From: Megalobrama amblycephala
Lineage: Eukaryota; Chordata; Actinopteri; Cypriniformes; Xenocyprididae
Length of the DNA stretch: 64,000 nucleotides
Direction: 5' to 3'
Assembly: GCF_018812025.1 (NCBI RefSeq)
Contig: NC_063044.1
Coordinates: forward strand, 48,377,989-48,441,988
The notes beneath the pieces are model-generated. The model did not search any database and was not told the origin of the DNA. It was given only the letters and a program-made list of their open reading frames with translations. Below are positions 1-13,534 of the stretch, piece by piece (positions within the stretch are counted from its first letter, which is position 1; each line of letters starts with the position of its first letter). The translations under genes were made by a program, and so were the position numbers.

Positions 1-322
1 ATCATGTAATCATGGATCATGTCAGTTATTATCGCTCCATCTGCACAGATCCAGACGTCCTGCCATTGTGAAATGCCTTGAACATGGGCTGGCATATGCA
101 AATATTGGGGGCGTACATATTAATGATCCCGACTGTTACGTAACAGTCGGTGTTATGTTGAGATTCACCTGTTCTTCAGAGGTCTTTTAAACAAATGAGA
201 TTTATATAAGGAGGAGGAAACAATGGAGTTTGAGACTCACTGTATGTCATTTCCATGTACTGAACTCTTGTTATTCAACTATGCCGAGGTAAATTCAATT
301 TTCCATTCTACGGCACCTTTAA
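1..322 (+). repeat. Family A TTAA element, copy 1 (cut by window start)
   Basis: This is the right part of an element found four times here. It ends in GGCACCT followed by TTAA at 319-322. Positions 129-150 hold a perfect 22-bp palindrome built around TTACGTAA. Compared with copy 2 (7931-8908), it lacks about 50 bases between the 'gctccatctg' and 'cagatccagacg' segments. There is no coding capacity, so it is probably a non-autonomous DNA transposon. Confidence 0.8.
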
Positions 323-325
323 GTT

Positions 326-455
326 TAAACTGCTGTCACGTTGACTATTTTAACAATGTGTACTTTTCTGGACCTTGAATGTGGTAATTACATTGCTTTC
401 TCTTGGGGATCAGAAACCTCTCGGATTTCATCAAAAATATCTTAATTTGTGTTCC
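326..455 (+). repeat. Fragment of fold-back family B (right arm)
   Basis: The block from 'gctgtcacgttg' to 'cttaatttgtgttcc' matches the inner right arm of the family B elements at 6071-6850 and 20921-21708. It has lost the terminus and directly abuts family A copy 1, so one element probably truncated or landed beside the other. Confidence 0.6.
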
Positions 456-1044
456 ACTGACTTGTGGTTTTTACAGAAAATATATCTTCATCAAACAACC
501 TCAAAGCTCATTGTAGGTTAATACGTTCTATACATTAAACATCTGTTTTTCTATGGAGAAAATGAATGGAGTTTTTACTGTTGAGCTCTCTATTGTCCAG
601 TAACTTGTTCCAGAATAATAAGGAATGTTAAAATTTAAGTAATCTAAATAATATATGTATTTGACTAACTTTTTATCCTTTTCTTTTATGTGATACATGA
701 AAAAGAGACTAAAGTAAAATGATAATGGCAAATCAAGTGTTATTGTTCTTTGGCTGTATACAGTGAGCCAATAATAATATGATACTATTACATTCCTGCT
801 CTATACATGGCCTTGTTGGAAGACAAACGGCTTTAAAGAATAAAACCAGTTGCATTGCCTCGACATAGTGTGACTGGATTCCACCCCTAAGGTTTCACTC
901 ATCTTACTCATTTACAAAATGTGATCAAGATGGGATGAACAATCATAAATCATGCATTCAGCTTTGATTAGGTTGGTGATGTATTTGGCCCTGACTGTAC
1001 TTTTTCTGCCAGTGCTTAACAATAACATTCATCTTGATGTAACT
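456..1044. other. Non-coding DNA, nothing recognised
   Basis: AT-rich sequence with no exon-like block flanked by credible splice sites and no repeat I can name. Confidence 0.5.
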
Positions 1045-1570
1045 CTATCCTCTGTTGGTGTTTACATAGCGTAGCAAATTCTTGACCCGTTGCATCGACA
1101 CGCATCTCCTGCAGGTCCGTTCCCCATTGTGCATTATCTCGACTGCTTTACCAGACCGAAATGAACAGTCTGAGTTCACACGGTATCTCCACACATCTTC
1201 TGCCTGTCTTCTTTCAAACCCCCACTGGTGCTCCTCAGAGCCAAACGTCCATTGTTTAGTACTAAAGAGGCACGCCGATGTTATTGATGGGCGTTCTAAG
1301 TAGCACAAGGAGGAGGAGGACTGCTTGGAAAGAGAATCTAGGTCAGTCTGGCCATCGTGATTCATTGATTCTGATGTGTGTCCATTTGCTGGTTTCTCCC
1401 TCTGTATCTCTGTATTGTTAATTGCTGGGTGAATGATCGTCCTAAATCTTTCCTGCATCTCCGAGGTCGTCTGCCGAGCGAGTTTTTGCTTGGAACACCT
1501 GCCCTGGGGCGTGCTTTTAAGCAAGCCGAGGCCTCAGCCTTTTACCAGTGCATTGTGGGAAGGATGACTG
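1045..1570. other. GC-elevated block, open on both strands, unassigned
   Basis: This block is richer in GC than its surroundings. A minus-strand frame stays open for about 159 codons, and shorter + strand frames overlap it. The minus frame begins at a TTG rather than an ATG, and the protein matches nothing I know. There is no clear splice-site pair. It could be an unrecognised exon, a regulatory element or chance. Confidence 0.2.
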
Positions 1571-1659
1571 GAGGAAAAAGCACAATAGACTGGAAGTGCG
1601 CAAACAATGAACCTACAAGAATGTTACTGAACTAAAACCAGGTTACTGTTTGGTTTTAA

Positions 1660-1881
1660 TATACACTACCGGCCAACAGTTAGGAATAATTACGATTATA
1701 ATGCTAAAAATTCAGCTTTGTCATCACGGGAATAAATTACATTTTAAAATATATTCAAATAGAAAAGAGTTATTTTAGATTGTAATAATATTTCACAATA
1801 TTACAGTTTTTACTGTATTTTTGATCAAATTAATGCAGCCTTGCTGAGCATGAGACTCATTAAAAAAAAAAAAAAAAAAAA
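1660..1881 (-). repeat. Family C fragment with poly-A run
   Basis: The stretch 'attcagctttgtcatcacgg' to 'gccttgctgagcatgag' matches the right arm of the family C copies at 41087-42012 and 49951-50881. It is followed by about 20 A residues at 1861-1881. Confidence 0.7.
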
Positions 1882-2879
1882 AGAATCATTATGAACTTTT
1901 AACTGACCGTCATGCCTGCTAATTTCACCATTTGACCGTCTCTGATGATTGCACACTCTAACAAATTAAAACCGCTTATGGAAACGGGCCACAATATCTT
2001 TCATCCACAAAAGAAGCTTAATCAGGTGTTTGGTTCAGATCTGTGTCTTATCCATGTGTCTAAATATGAAGCTTTATTAGGGAAACGAATGAGTGCGCCT
2101 ACTCCTGACCAAAGGAGGAAATCCGGCCGTTGTGTGTCCGATCCAGCGGCAGCTGCACTCACAGAAGACGTAAAGGAAGTCCGGGTGAGCTTTTTAATGT
2201 CCTGCCAGTTGCGTACATTCACTACTTCCCCTTTGGACAGTGTTGGAGATGTTTACCCTTATGAGCTAATGTCTTTCTGATCCATTTTATTAATGCTCTG
2301 ATAATCATGAAGGAATTGATTTGAGTCGGTCTTGCATCAGTGTTGGTGAATCCCTGTGCTGTACTCCATCGTACAGATAAGACGATGCCTTTATTTCATT
2401 TCACGGAGAAGAGGAATGCCTGATCAAAAAGGACTCAAAACCTTATTTAGTTTTCGTCTGAAACTTATTTTGAACCTCCTTAAAGTGTAAATTTGCCTAT
2501 TTTCAACCTGATTTGTATTGTTACAATGTCAGTACTATATGTAAATGAACAATGTCATTCTCAATGTTTACTCATGGACCGACAAGTCAGTTTTGACTTG
2601 TGACAGCTCCAGGGCTTTCGTGAAACGTACAGATTATACTTCCCCATTTTGAATCCCCACCTATGGACAGTCAGATCGACAGAGGGTTATTATCAGAACA
2701 GTTATTGTAAGAGTAGGTTTATCACTGAATATTGTATTGTACTATGTATACTAAATGTATACTATGAGCCGCAGGGTTTAATTTGGATTTGTCTATGCAT
2801 GCTTTTTTGACTCTTATAAATTGTGTTATCATTGACAAGCATTATAAGACTGACAGACGGCAACAGTTGCAGTTAAAAA
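1882..2879. other. Non-coding DNA, nothing recognised
   Basis: A frame of 111 codons is open at 1945-2280 (+), but it has no splice context and the protein resembles nothing known to me. No repeat family is identified. Confidence 0.4.
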
Positions 2880-2986
2880 TCATAATTTGTGTTCTACTGA
2901 AGAAACAAAGTCACCTACATCTTGGATGCCCTGGGGGTAAGCAGATAAACATCAAATTTTCATTTTTGGGTGAACTATCCCTTTAA
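2880..2986 (+). repeat. MITE right-end fragment with family-B-like terminus
   Basis: The block ends in 'tttttgggtgaactatccctttaa', the same terminal motif as family B. The preceding 'acatcttggatgccctggg' differs from B and is familiar from another cyprinid repeat, so this is probably a related family sharing the same terminal signal. Confidence 0.55.
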
Positions 2987-3616
2987 GTGCATTGATCTGA
3001 AGTTTGATGGTAAAATTGCCTTTATAAGGAATTAGTTTTTGTGGATTTGGCACTTGTACAATGTACAATAATAGTATTACCTTCATTGTGTATTCAACTG
3101 TCTATAATTTTTTTCTAAAACAAACAAGGAGTCCTTTAGTTTTGCATCCACTCTGAGCAGATACTGGATGTTGATTACAGTTCCAAAGATAATTTAAGCA
3201 TCAGTGTTTCTTAAAATAGCTATGAAGCCATTTCATCTCAGCAGTGCATCAGTGTCCCTTCATCCCATGAGTCTGTTGCTATCTGCCCATCTCTGGATTA
3301 TTCATGAGAAATCGAGTACAGCACCTGACCAGGTTATTTTTGCCCATCGCCCTGAAATCGGACCCCAAGGAAACAAGATAATTTTTTTTTTATTTTTGTG
3401 GGTGTGTGTTCACAAGGAAGCCAGAGAGATGTTTTAACCTCTAAAACTGCTTACCAAACAGAACACCTTCTCTTTGCTTTCTTTCACCTAATCCCAGGAT
3501 TCAAAATGTCCTTGCATTGTCACACATTGAGAATTAAGCACGTTTGCCCTTTTTTTCATAATGTAATGCTAAAATTAAAGTTGTGTGTATTTTATATTTT
3601 TTTTGTATATTGTGTG

Positions 3617-5851
<2,235 letters not shown>

Positions 5852-5879
5852 TTTATATATATATATATATATATATATA
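5852..5879. repeat. (TA)n microsatellite
   Basis: About 14 TA units, directly abutting the left end of the MITE at 5882. Confidence 0.9.
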
Positions 5880-5881
5880 AG

Positions 5882-6882
5882 ACCCAGTTTCACAGACAGG
5901 GTTAAGATTAAGCCAGGATTAGGCCTTAGTTCAATTTGGGCATTTAAGTAGCTTTTATAAACATGCCTTAGAAAATAACATTACTGGTGTGCATCTGGAG
6001 ACAAAACAATGACACTTCAGTGCAAGTTCAGTTAAAAAGGCACAAACTGGCATTTTAGTCTGGGACTAGTTTAAAGGGTTAGTTCACCCAAAAATGAAAA
6101 TTCTGTCATTAATTACTCACATGTCGTTCCACACCTGTAAGACCTTCGTTCATCTTTGGAACACAAATTAAGATATTTTTTTAATGAAATCTCAGAGCTC
6201 TCTGACCCCTCTATAGACAGCAATTGAATTACCACCTTTAAGGCCCAGAAAGGTAGTAAAGACATTGTTAAAATAGTCCTTGTGACTACATGATTCAACC
6301 TTAATATTATGAAGCGACCAGAATACAAAACAAAAATAACGACTTTATTCAACAATTTCTTCTCTTCCCTGTCACTTTTGAGGCTTTGAACGCAGTGCAG
6401 ATTTTCTGTGTTTATATCCGAACACCGGCTCAGTATTGGCTGACGCTGATCACGTGAGCAGCACGACGCACTCAGGAGCCGGCGAATAATGAGTCGGCGT
6501 TCTGACATAGAACCTGGAAGCACTGAATATAATATACACTGTATGAGAATGACACAAAAGAGAAGATATTGTTGAATAAAGTCATTATTTTTGTTTTGTT
6601 TTTGCGCACAAAAAGTATTCTCGTCGCTTCATAACATTAAGGTTGAGTCACGTTCACTATTCCACTACTTTTCTGGACCTTGAATGTGGTAATTTTGTTG
6701 CTTTCTATGGGGGATTAAAAAAAACCTCTCAGATTTTTCATAAAAAATATTTTAATTTGTGTTTCGAAGCTGAATGAAGGTCTTACAGGTTTGGAACGAC
6801 ATGAGGGTGAGTACTTAATTAGAGATTTTTCATTTTTGGGTGAACTATGCTAGGCCTTTGAGCCTTGGCTGTGAAACTGGGG
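5882..6882 (+). repeat. MITE with CCCAGTTTCACAG ends, interrupted by a family B element
   Basis: The left end ACCCAGTTTCACAGAC (5882) and the right end, read on the other strand as ACCCCAGTTTCACAGCC (up to 6882), form a terminal inverted repeat. The inside 'gattaagccaggattaggcc' to 'tctgggactagt' is broken at about 6070 by family B and resumes at about 6851 with 'taggcctttgagccttggct'. It is the older host of the B insertion. Confidence 0.7.
6071..6850 (+). repeat. Fold-back (long inverted repeat) family B element, copy 1
   Basis: The left end TTAAAGGGTTAGTTCACCC is mirrored by a right end of the form TTTTTGGGTGAACTA. Roughly 300-base arms (about 6071-6365 and 6555-6850) are inverted copies, sharing for example 'aagaccttcgttcat' against 'gaatgaaggtctta'. 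The short loop contains TCACGTGA at 6450-6457. There is no coding capacity. It is inserted in the MITE spanning 5882-6882. Confidence 0.85.
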
Positions 6883-7930
6883 TATATGTATTGTCACATG
6901 GCCTCCATTAGCTGTTTGCTTCCAGACAGACCAACAAGCTTTTATAGTGCATGCGCTGAACTGTCAGAACTCACACAGAAACTTAAAGCCCCTCACATCA
7001 ACGGAGGAGACACTGGCCAATTATTTTGACTATGTGAATCAAAGTAAGAAGTGAAGCAGGGAATTCTTTGAAAAGCAGCGAGAACAAACGGGCAGGGGCT
7101 CTTTTTGAAGATGTGTGGACTCTTTGATTTTAGGCTCTCCATTAAATCTGTTCAAGCCCTCGGCAGATACAGCTGCGATGCCTGATGCCCCCCACATCAC
7201 CTCACATCACCCCCTTCGAACACCCCTGCTGGTTGACTGTTCTCTCTCTTTGTGGATTCCTGCTTTGGCGAAACTGGTTTGCGATTTGTTTGTAGTAAAG
7301 CTTCATTTTCTGTTAATTATCACACTACAAAGTTGCCTGTAGCAGAAAGGTGGTGTATTATGTAGACTTCACATTACTAGTGAGATATGATGGAGAAAAT
7401 ATAGTCAAGAGTTTTTCACCATTACTTTGAGACTTTTCTACAGATTGCCATGTTGGTCTCAGGTTGCTTAGTATTGTCGTAGTGGATGATCCCGGTTATC
7501 TGATGAAACCTGCTTGACTATCATGGTATTTCACGCTGTATTTCTGTCTGTTCAGTTGTATTTTCACTGTTGGTCGCTTGATTTATTCCTGTGTTGTCTC
7601 CATGTAAAGTGTGTTCACTAGTCCATAGATGAACTATGATGATATACCAGGACAATAATGCACACAGTTCTACTCGGTTTGAAACATGACACACCTGCGT
7701 GGCTCAGGTGATGTCTCGACTGCTTGTTTACCCTGAGAGTCCCAGCCTCAGACAACAATATCATTGGCTTCTACACAATTTCTGAGAATCGGAGAACACA
7801 GGTTTGTTTGGAAGCCGAGTTGTGTTTACAAGTTCTCAAGCTGCTACAATGAACACTTCTGAGAAAGATCTAGTTGCCAGATTTGCCCAAAAAATCTTCA
7901 CTCCTGAATGCTTCTAAAACACTGTTTCTT
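6883..7930. other. Non-coding DNA, nothing recognised
   Basis: Unique-looking upstream sequence. I see no exon with convincing frame and splice sites. Confidence 0.4.
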
Positions 7931-8908
7931 TTAAAGGTGCCCTAGAACTTTTTTAAAAAAAGATGTAATATAAGTCTAAGGTGTCCCCTGAATGTGTCTG
8001 TGAAGTTTATGTTCAAAATATCCCATAGATTTTTTTTTTTTTATTAATTTTTTTAACTGCCTATTTTGGGGCATCATTATAAATGAGCCGATTCAGGGCT
8101 ACTGGCCCTTTAATTCTCATGCTCTCCGCCCACGGAGCTCGCGCTTGCCTTGAACAGTGCATAAACAAAGTTTACACAGCTAATATAACCCTCAAATGGA
8201 TCTTTACAAAGTGTTCGTCATGCATGCGGCATGCATGCGGCGGATTATGTGAGTATTGTATACTGTTATATTGTTTACATTTGATTCTGAATGAATTTGA
8301 GGCTGTGCTCCGTGGCTAACGGCTAATGCTACACTGTTGGAGAGATTTATAAAGAATGAAGTGTTTATGAATTATACAGACTGCAAGTGTTTAATAATGA
8401 AAATAGCGACGGCTCTTGTCTCCGTGAATACAGTAAGAAATGATGGTAACTTTAACCACATTTAACAGTACATTAGCAACATGCTAACGAAACATTTAGA
8501 ATGACAATTTACAAATATCAGTAAAAATATCATGATATCATGGATCATGTCAGTTATTATCGCTCCATCTGCCATTTTTCGCTATTGTTCTTGCTTGCTT
8601 ACCTAGTCTGATGATTCAGCCGTGCAGATCCAGACGTTACTGGCTGCCCTTGTCTAATGCCTTTCATAATGATGGGAACATGGGCTAGCATATGCAAATA
8701 TTGGGGCGTACACCCCGACTGTTACGTAACAGTCGGTGTTATGTTGAGATTCGCCTGTTCTTCGGAGGTCTTTTAAACAAATGAGATTTACATAAGAAGG
8801 AGGAAACAATGGAGATTGAGACTCACTGTATGTCATTTCCATGTACTGAACTCTTGTTATTTGACTATGCCAAGATAAATTAAATTTTTCATTCGAGGGC
8901 ACCTTTAA
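7931..8908 (+). repeat. Family A TTAA element, copy 2 (full length)
   Basis: TTAA at 7931-7934, then AGGTGCC, and at the other end GGCACCT followed by TTAA at 8905-8908. At 978 bp it is the best complete copy. The TTACGTAA palindrome is at 8715-8736. No frame encodes a transposase, so mobilisation must have been in trans. Confidence 0.85.
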
Positions 8909-8941
8909 ATATATTTGTAAAAGTCAAAACCCACAAGACTA

Positions 8942-9313
8942 AGGGGCATTCACACTTAACCCGTTTTTCTATTCCAATGTGCTAATTTCCCATTGTTTTT
9001 CTATGTAAATACGCGCTAGAAGGACGTGCATGACCATTACGCTCGCGTCTAGCGTCTTTTGGAGCACCTTGCACATGAGCGCCACGTTTTTAAGACACCA
9101 TGTCAAGTTAAAAGAATTTCAAACTTTTACGCGCAGCACCGCTCATCAATGTCAGTACCAGTCAGAAGAACTCGGAGAACTTTATTGTTCATTATTGCCG
9201 CGATTGCGTCACGTCTCAAAAGCGCATCTTGAGAACCTTGCGTTCTGCGCTGTGCTTTTTTTAAAAACATTGCGTTTTTAGACGCAAAGACGCATTCTGT
9301 GTGAACGAGCCCT
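8942..9313. repeat. MITE with AGGGGCATTCACAC ends
   Basis: The left end AGGGGCATTCACAC and the right end, read as AGGGCTCGTTCACAC, are inverted. The inside is relatively CpG-rich, with several 'gcgtc' and 'gacgc' words. No clear target duplication is visible, so the superfamily is unassigned. Confidence 0.65.
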
Positions 9314-9493
9314 AATTCGGCACTGGTTCCCTTGATATATTCCTAAGGGCTTTTATAATGTTGTTTTTTTTCCCCTCTCAATTACGTGTAAAATAAGGGT
9401 TGTGGTAAACATAGCTTGATGATACTTGAACGTTTTGCTCTACAACATAAATTACAGAACAGAAAAAAGCTAAAAGTAATCCATTTTTGTTAT

Positions 9494-9538
9494 ATTTATT
9501 ATTATTATTATTATTATTATAAAAAATAACAGCAGTAA

Positions 9539-9581
<43 letters not shown>
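9494..9581. repeat. (ATT)n microsatellite, two runs
   Basis: Two ATT runs, 9494-9521 and 9539-9581, are separated by an imperfect 'aaaaaataacagcag' spacer. Confidence 0.92.
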
Positions 9582-9582
<1 letters not shown>

Positions 9583-10379
9583 ATATAATCAGTTTTGTGT
9601 TATATTGTATTATTTGATTGTTTATATATTTTTATTATTTTATAGGTTAATTTCATGCAGGGTTGTCAGGTCTGTGCAAAAAAATTTCAAATTCAACCCT
9701 CATTAAAAAAAAAAAAAATGTACCTGCCGCAACACTTGGCGAACTTGGCAACACTGATTTAATGGCAAAAAAAAACATAGTTGGTCACTTTGTTTGTGCT
9801 AATTGAGTAACCCCTTCCTGTCTAAATAGAAAAAAGTTCCTTTTGCCAGTAGATCAGGATCAGGAAGCATCAGTAGATGGAGTGTGTGTATGCGTTTATA
9901 AACTGCACAGAGGAGTTTGTTTGAGGGCCTTTTTCTCTTTTTGAGCCCAAGTTTCTGCAAACACTTTAGAGCGGCTGTGTTGTATTTGGAAAGGAAGTGA
10001 TACGGACAAAGGGAAGGCGCTGTGTGTTTGCGTAGCTCTTTGTGTGTTCACGTGTGCGGGGGGTTTAACTGCATTTCCTCCCTCGCTGTGTGTGTTTTGA
10101 AGTTTTCTCACAATGACAGAAAAATCTCAGGTCAAACTGAGACAATTGTCTTTACTCTTTAGGTGTTTTCATTTAAGGAAGACAGACAAATTTGTGCAAA
10201 TAACACATGAAATGTCCTCTGACCCCAGTATGTTTTTATACATGCTGTCATATTCTGGGAATGTGCTGTATGCATTCATATTCGTACCTGTCTTGCATTC
10301 TTTGTTCTTCTTCTGTATGTGTGTGAGAGTGTTTTGCTTCCTTGCACACGACCCAAACCTCGTAGTCACGAGACGGCAC

Positions 10380-10533
10380 CCCTACCACCCCCCCTTTCCC
10401 GGCACGCTCACTGTTCATTGGCTTTGTAGAGCAGCAGAAAACAAACAGTGTGCGATTCCTGTAACACTGCGCTGTGGGAGGCATTAGTCAAAGGGAGAGA
10501 CTGTATAAAATATAAAGCTCCGCGGCTCTTGGC
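10380..10533 (+). promoter_or_regulatory. Candidate core promoter with CCAAT and TATA boxes
   Basis: TATAAAA lies at 10504-10510, with a reverse CCAAT (ATTGG) at 10417-10421, about 85 bases upstream of it. A C-rich CACCC-type stretch lies at 10387-10400. This spacing is typical of a vertebrate polymerase II promoter, with a start expected near 10534. It is on the same strand as the TANC2-type exon 8.2 kb downstream, whose untranslated part starts at a splice acceptor and so needs an upstream exon. The link to that gene is inference. Confidence 0.4.
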
Positions 10534-10590
10534 TCTTAGTCATTCACGCTCCTGTTGAAACCATCAACCTCAAAACGGTGGCTCAGGCCA
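10534..10590 (+). other. Candidate untranslated first exon
   Basis: It runs from the expected start about 30 bases after the TATA box to a donor-like GTGAGT beginning at 10591. It has no ATG, as suits a purely 5' untranslated exon. The partner acceptor would be the one before 18792. Transcript evidence is absent. Confidence 0.3.
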
Positions 10591-10861
10591 GTGAGTTTTA
10601 TATGCCCACAGTAGCTCTCCAGTAACAGTGTGACATTTGGAAAAGTCATGTTTAGGGCTTGAGAAGAGATACTTGACTTAAAACACACCGATTGTCTTTG
10701 GTTCTTTAGATTTTCATGCAGTCTAGATCATTTTATTAAATAAAAATATCTTAGTCAATAGGGATTAGACTATAATATAATGGATTAGTGTGTAGTTTCA
10801 AGCAGAAGGTCTTCTCTAACTCTGGACAGTGGCTAAGTGCATCTAAAAATTAGGGTGCATG

Positions 10862-11845
10862 TGTTGCTGTTTGTTCTAATTGGCATGGTCAACTTTATTT
10901 ATTATTTTTATATATTTATTGTAAATGTTTTTGTTTATTTAAAGGTTTTTTATTTATTTATTTTTTATTATATAACATATTATTGTTTTAAATTGATTTT
11001 ATTTATTTTAAATTGATTTTGTTTATTTTAAATGGTTTGATATTTAAAAAAAATCTTTGTATATATTTTAAAATATTCTTTTAATTATAAAATATTTTTA
11101 TTTATTTTAAATAATTTTAAATATTTTTTTTTGTAATGAAGTAATTATAGATATTTAATGTTATTCTTTAAAGCCAGATTTTTTTTTAAATTTAATATAC
11201 AGTAAAAATTGCAAATGATCTGATTTCTGTTTTTATCATTTATCAACAGCAATTGCACGTAATAATTGACTAAACATTTTTAGCAAACACAAACCCATTC
11301 TTATAAGTCACAGGATTTAAATAAGCATATTTGCATTACTTTTCATTCAGTAGTTGCTATTTTTGCTAATTGGCATGGTCAACTTTATTTATGTATTTAT
11401 TTATTTATATTTGTATTTATTTGTTGTAAGTGTTTTTGTTTATGTAAATGGTTTTATTTATTTATAAAATATTTTTGTTTTGAAATGATTTAATTTAATT
11501 TAAATGTTTTGATTTTTTTTTTAAATATATATTTTTGTATATATTTTAAAATGTTTTATTTATTTGAAATGGATGTTTATTTATAAAATTATTTTTATTT
11601 ATTTTATAGAATTTTAAAATTCTTTTTGTGCTAGTTATTATAGATATTTCATTGTATTATTTAAAGCCAGAATTTTTAACATTTATTATAGAGTGAAAAT
11701 TGCAAATAATCTGATTTTCTGTTTTTATCATTTATTAACAGCAATTGCACGTAATAAATAACTAAAAATTTTTAGCAAACACAAACCCATTATTATACAT
11801 CATAGCATTCTTATATGTGACAGTATTGAAACGTGCAAATGTGCA
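10862..11845 (+). repeat. Tandem duplication, two units of about 490 bp
   Basis: The words 'aattggcatggtcaac' (about 10879 and 11369), 'aacagcaattgcacgtaat' (about 11246 and 11738) and 'agcaaacacaaacccatt' recur at a constant offset of 490-492 bases. The units are very AT-rich and have diverged by substitutions and small indels. There is no coding potential. Confidence 0.8.
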
Positions 11846-13317
11846 TTAATTTTCATGCTAAGTATGTATCAGTATGTTTATATGAATGATGAAAATTGAT
11901 CTGCCCATCCCTAATGGCAGTGTTTATGAAACCTATATGTAATCTATATGTAAACAATTGTGTTTGTTGCCACTAATGGAGAAATCGCTGACCGCTACTG
12001 CTATCTGGAATATCATGCAGTTAAATTAAAGAGAGCGAGCACAGTTTCCGTTAGCATTGTAGATTATTACAAACTATTTGTTGCTTGCTGCTGAAAAGAG
12101 CTTAGCACACCCACCTTCCTCTCCATGAATTGTAGCAGCAGTATTTTCAACAACCTACTGAGAGCAGTAAGAAAATGGCTGTCATTTACAAGCTGCATCT
12201 CCCAGCCAGACTTCCATGTCTGCAACCAACTTGACATCCCTCCTGCTGTGGCCCATCAGTCCGGAAGAATCCATCATCGTGATGCAGGCTGATAACTTGT
12301 GGCGGGATACCTTTAGACAGTCTGCGTTCAACAGTGAATTAAGGAAGCCAGTATATTCCTGCTTCAGGCTGCTTTGATTCTGATAACACACGGCCTGTTT
12401 CTTAACTGATTGCGGAGTTAAGAAAGTCTTCAGTTTGATGAGGAAGATTTTGTAGCTGATAAAGCATGTAAACCTCTCTGTTTTGATGCCATAAGCCTTT
12501 GCAGGTGTGCGAGATTTGAACACGCTGTGTTCTGTAGGCTGATCTGATTGCAAATGGCTTATTTGTTCATAATGAAACTTAAGGTGTTTCAGAAACATGC
12601 AGTCCAGTGAGTCGATACCTGATGAGCAATCAATGCCAGTATGATGTGCGCATATGTCACTTACAAAATAAGCACCCAAGGCAGCACTGGTTGACAAATG
12701 ATAATAATTTTAAATGAACTGTAACATCATAGCTGTCACATGCTTGAAATTTAATGCCAACTACCCTTTTTTTCGTAGTGAATAATTACCATATTCAAAT
12801 ACCATAATATTTAGATAGCGATGTGATACCATGTCCAAAATGGCGTGGTTGTACTATAGAGCTTTTCATTGTGTTGACATGAATTATTAGGAGTTGAATG
12901 CGTGTGTGTGACTGTAACCCTGGTATGAACTCTTTCCCCTGAGGGGCTTCTCTTTTTTTCACCAAATTTTTTTTTTGGTGTTTGTCTGTCCCACTCTGCG
13001 CTGTTACTCCTCCATGTACTAGTAATCCAGTTGGACAATCTCACTCAGGCCCCCCTCAGCTGGGCAGGATTAACAGCGGACACACACACACAACAAAGCT
13101 GAACATTTGGCTTTGGCTTGCAAGGACTCTGTCCGAATTCTGGCACTCTTTCGGAGTGTGTCGTTCGTCTCACTGCTATTGTTTAGCTCTCAGACAAATA
13201 TCAAGGAGATAAAGCACAGCTAAATCATACTCATCTCTTCTCTCCTACAAGTACTTACAGCCTCTGCCAACACAGACCTCAGAACCAGACAGACGGCTCT
13301 CTTGTTGAAAATTAAGA
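11846..13317. other. Non-coding DNA, no supported gene
   Basis: The minus strand is open for 171 codons at 12182-12697, but no protein family is recognisable and splice context is absent. A GC-mixed segment at 12900-13250 has no repeat signature. Confidence 0.35.
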
Positions 13318-13490
13318 GGTTGTTCACACCAAGGATGATAAATATAATGATAAAGATATAGTTTTACAAATCATTCTGAGTTTTAAAGAATAGCAGATAA
13401 CTATAACGATAACTGTGCAGAGGAAGAATATCATTGGAATCACTTTCACATTATTATTTTTTTTTTCCCAGCCAAAAAAAAAAAAAACTT
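13318..13490 (+). repeat. MITE fragment with GTTGTTCACACCAAGGATG end
   Basis: The 'ttgttcacacc' terminus is followed by GATAA-rich sequence ('ataactataacgataactg'). It resembles the element at 27073-27380. The right end is not clear. Confidence 0.5.
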
Positions 13491-13534
13491 GTTTGTTTGT
13501 TGCATATTTGTTTGTTTTTGGTTGTCTATGGACT

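Noticed and set aside
1045..1524. Minus-strand open frame of 159 codons
   Set aside because: It starts at TTG, has no known similarity and overlaps open frames on the other strand. Kept only as an unassigned GC-elevated block.
12182..12697. Minus-strand open frame of 171 codons
   Set aside because: No splice signals in place, no recognisable domain or family similarity, and composition of ordinary intronic DNA. Chance openness is likely.
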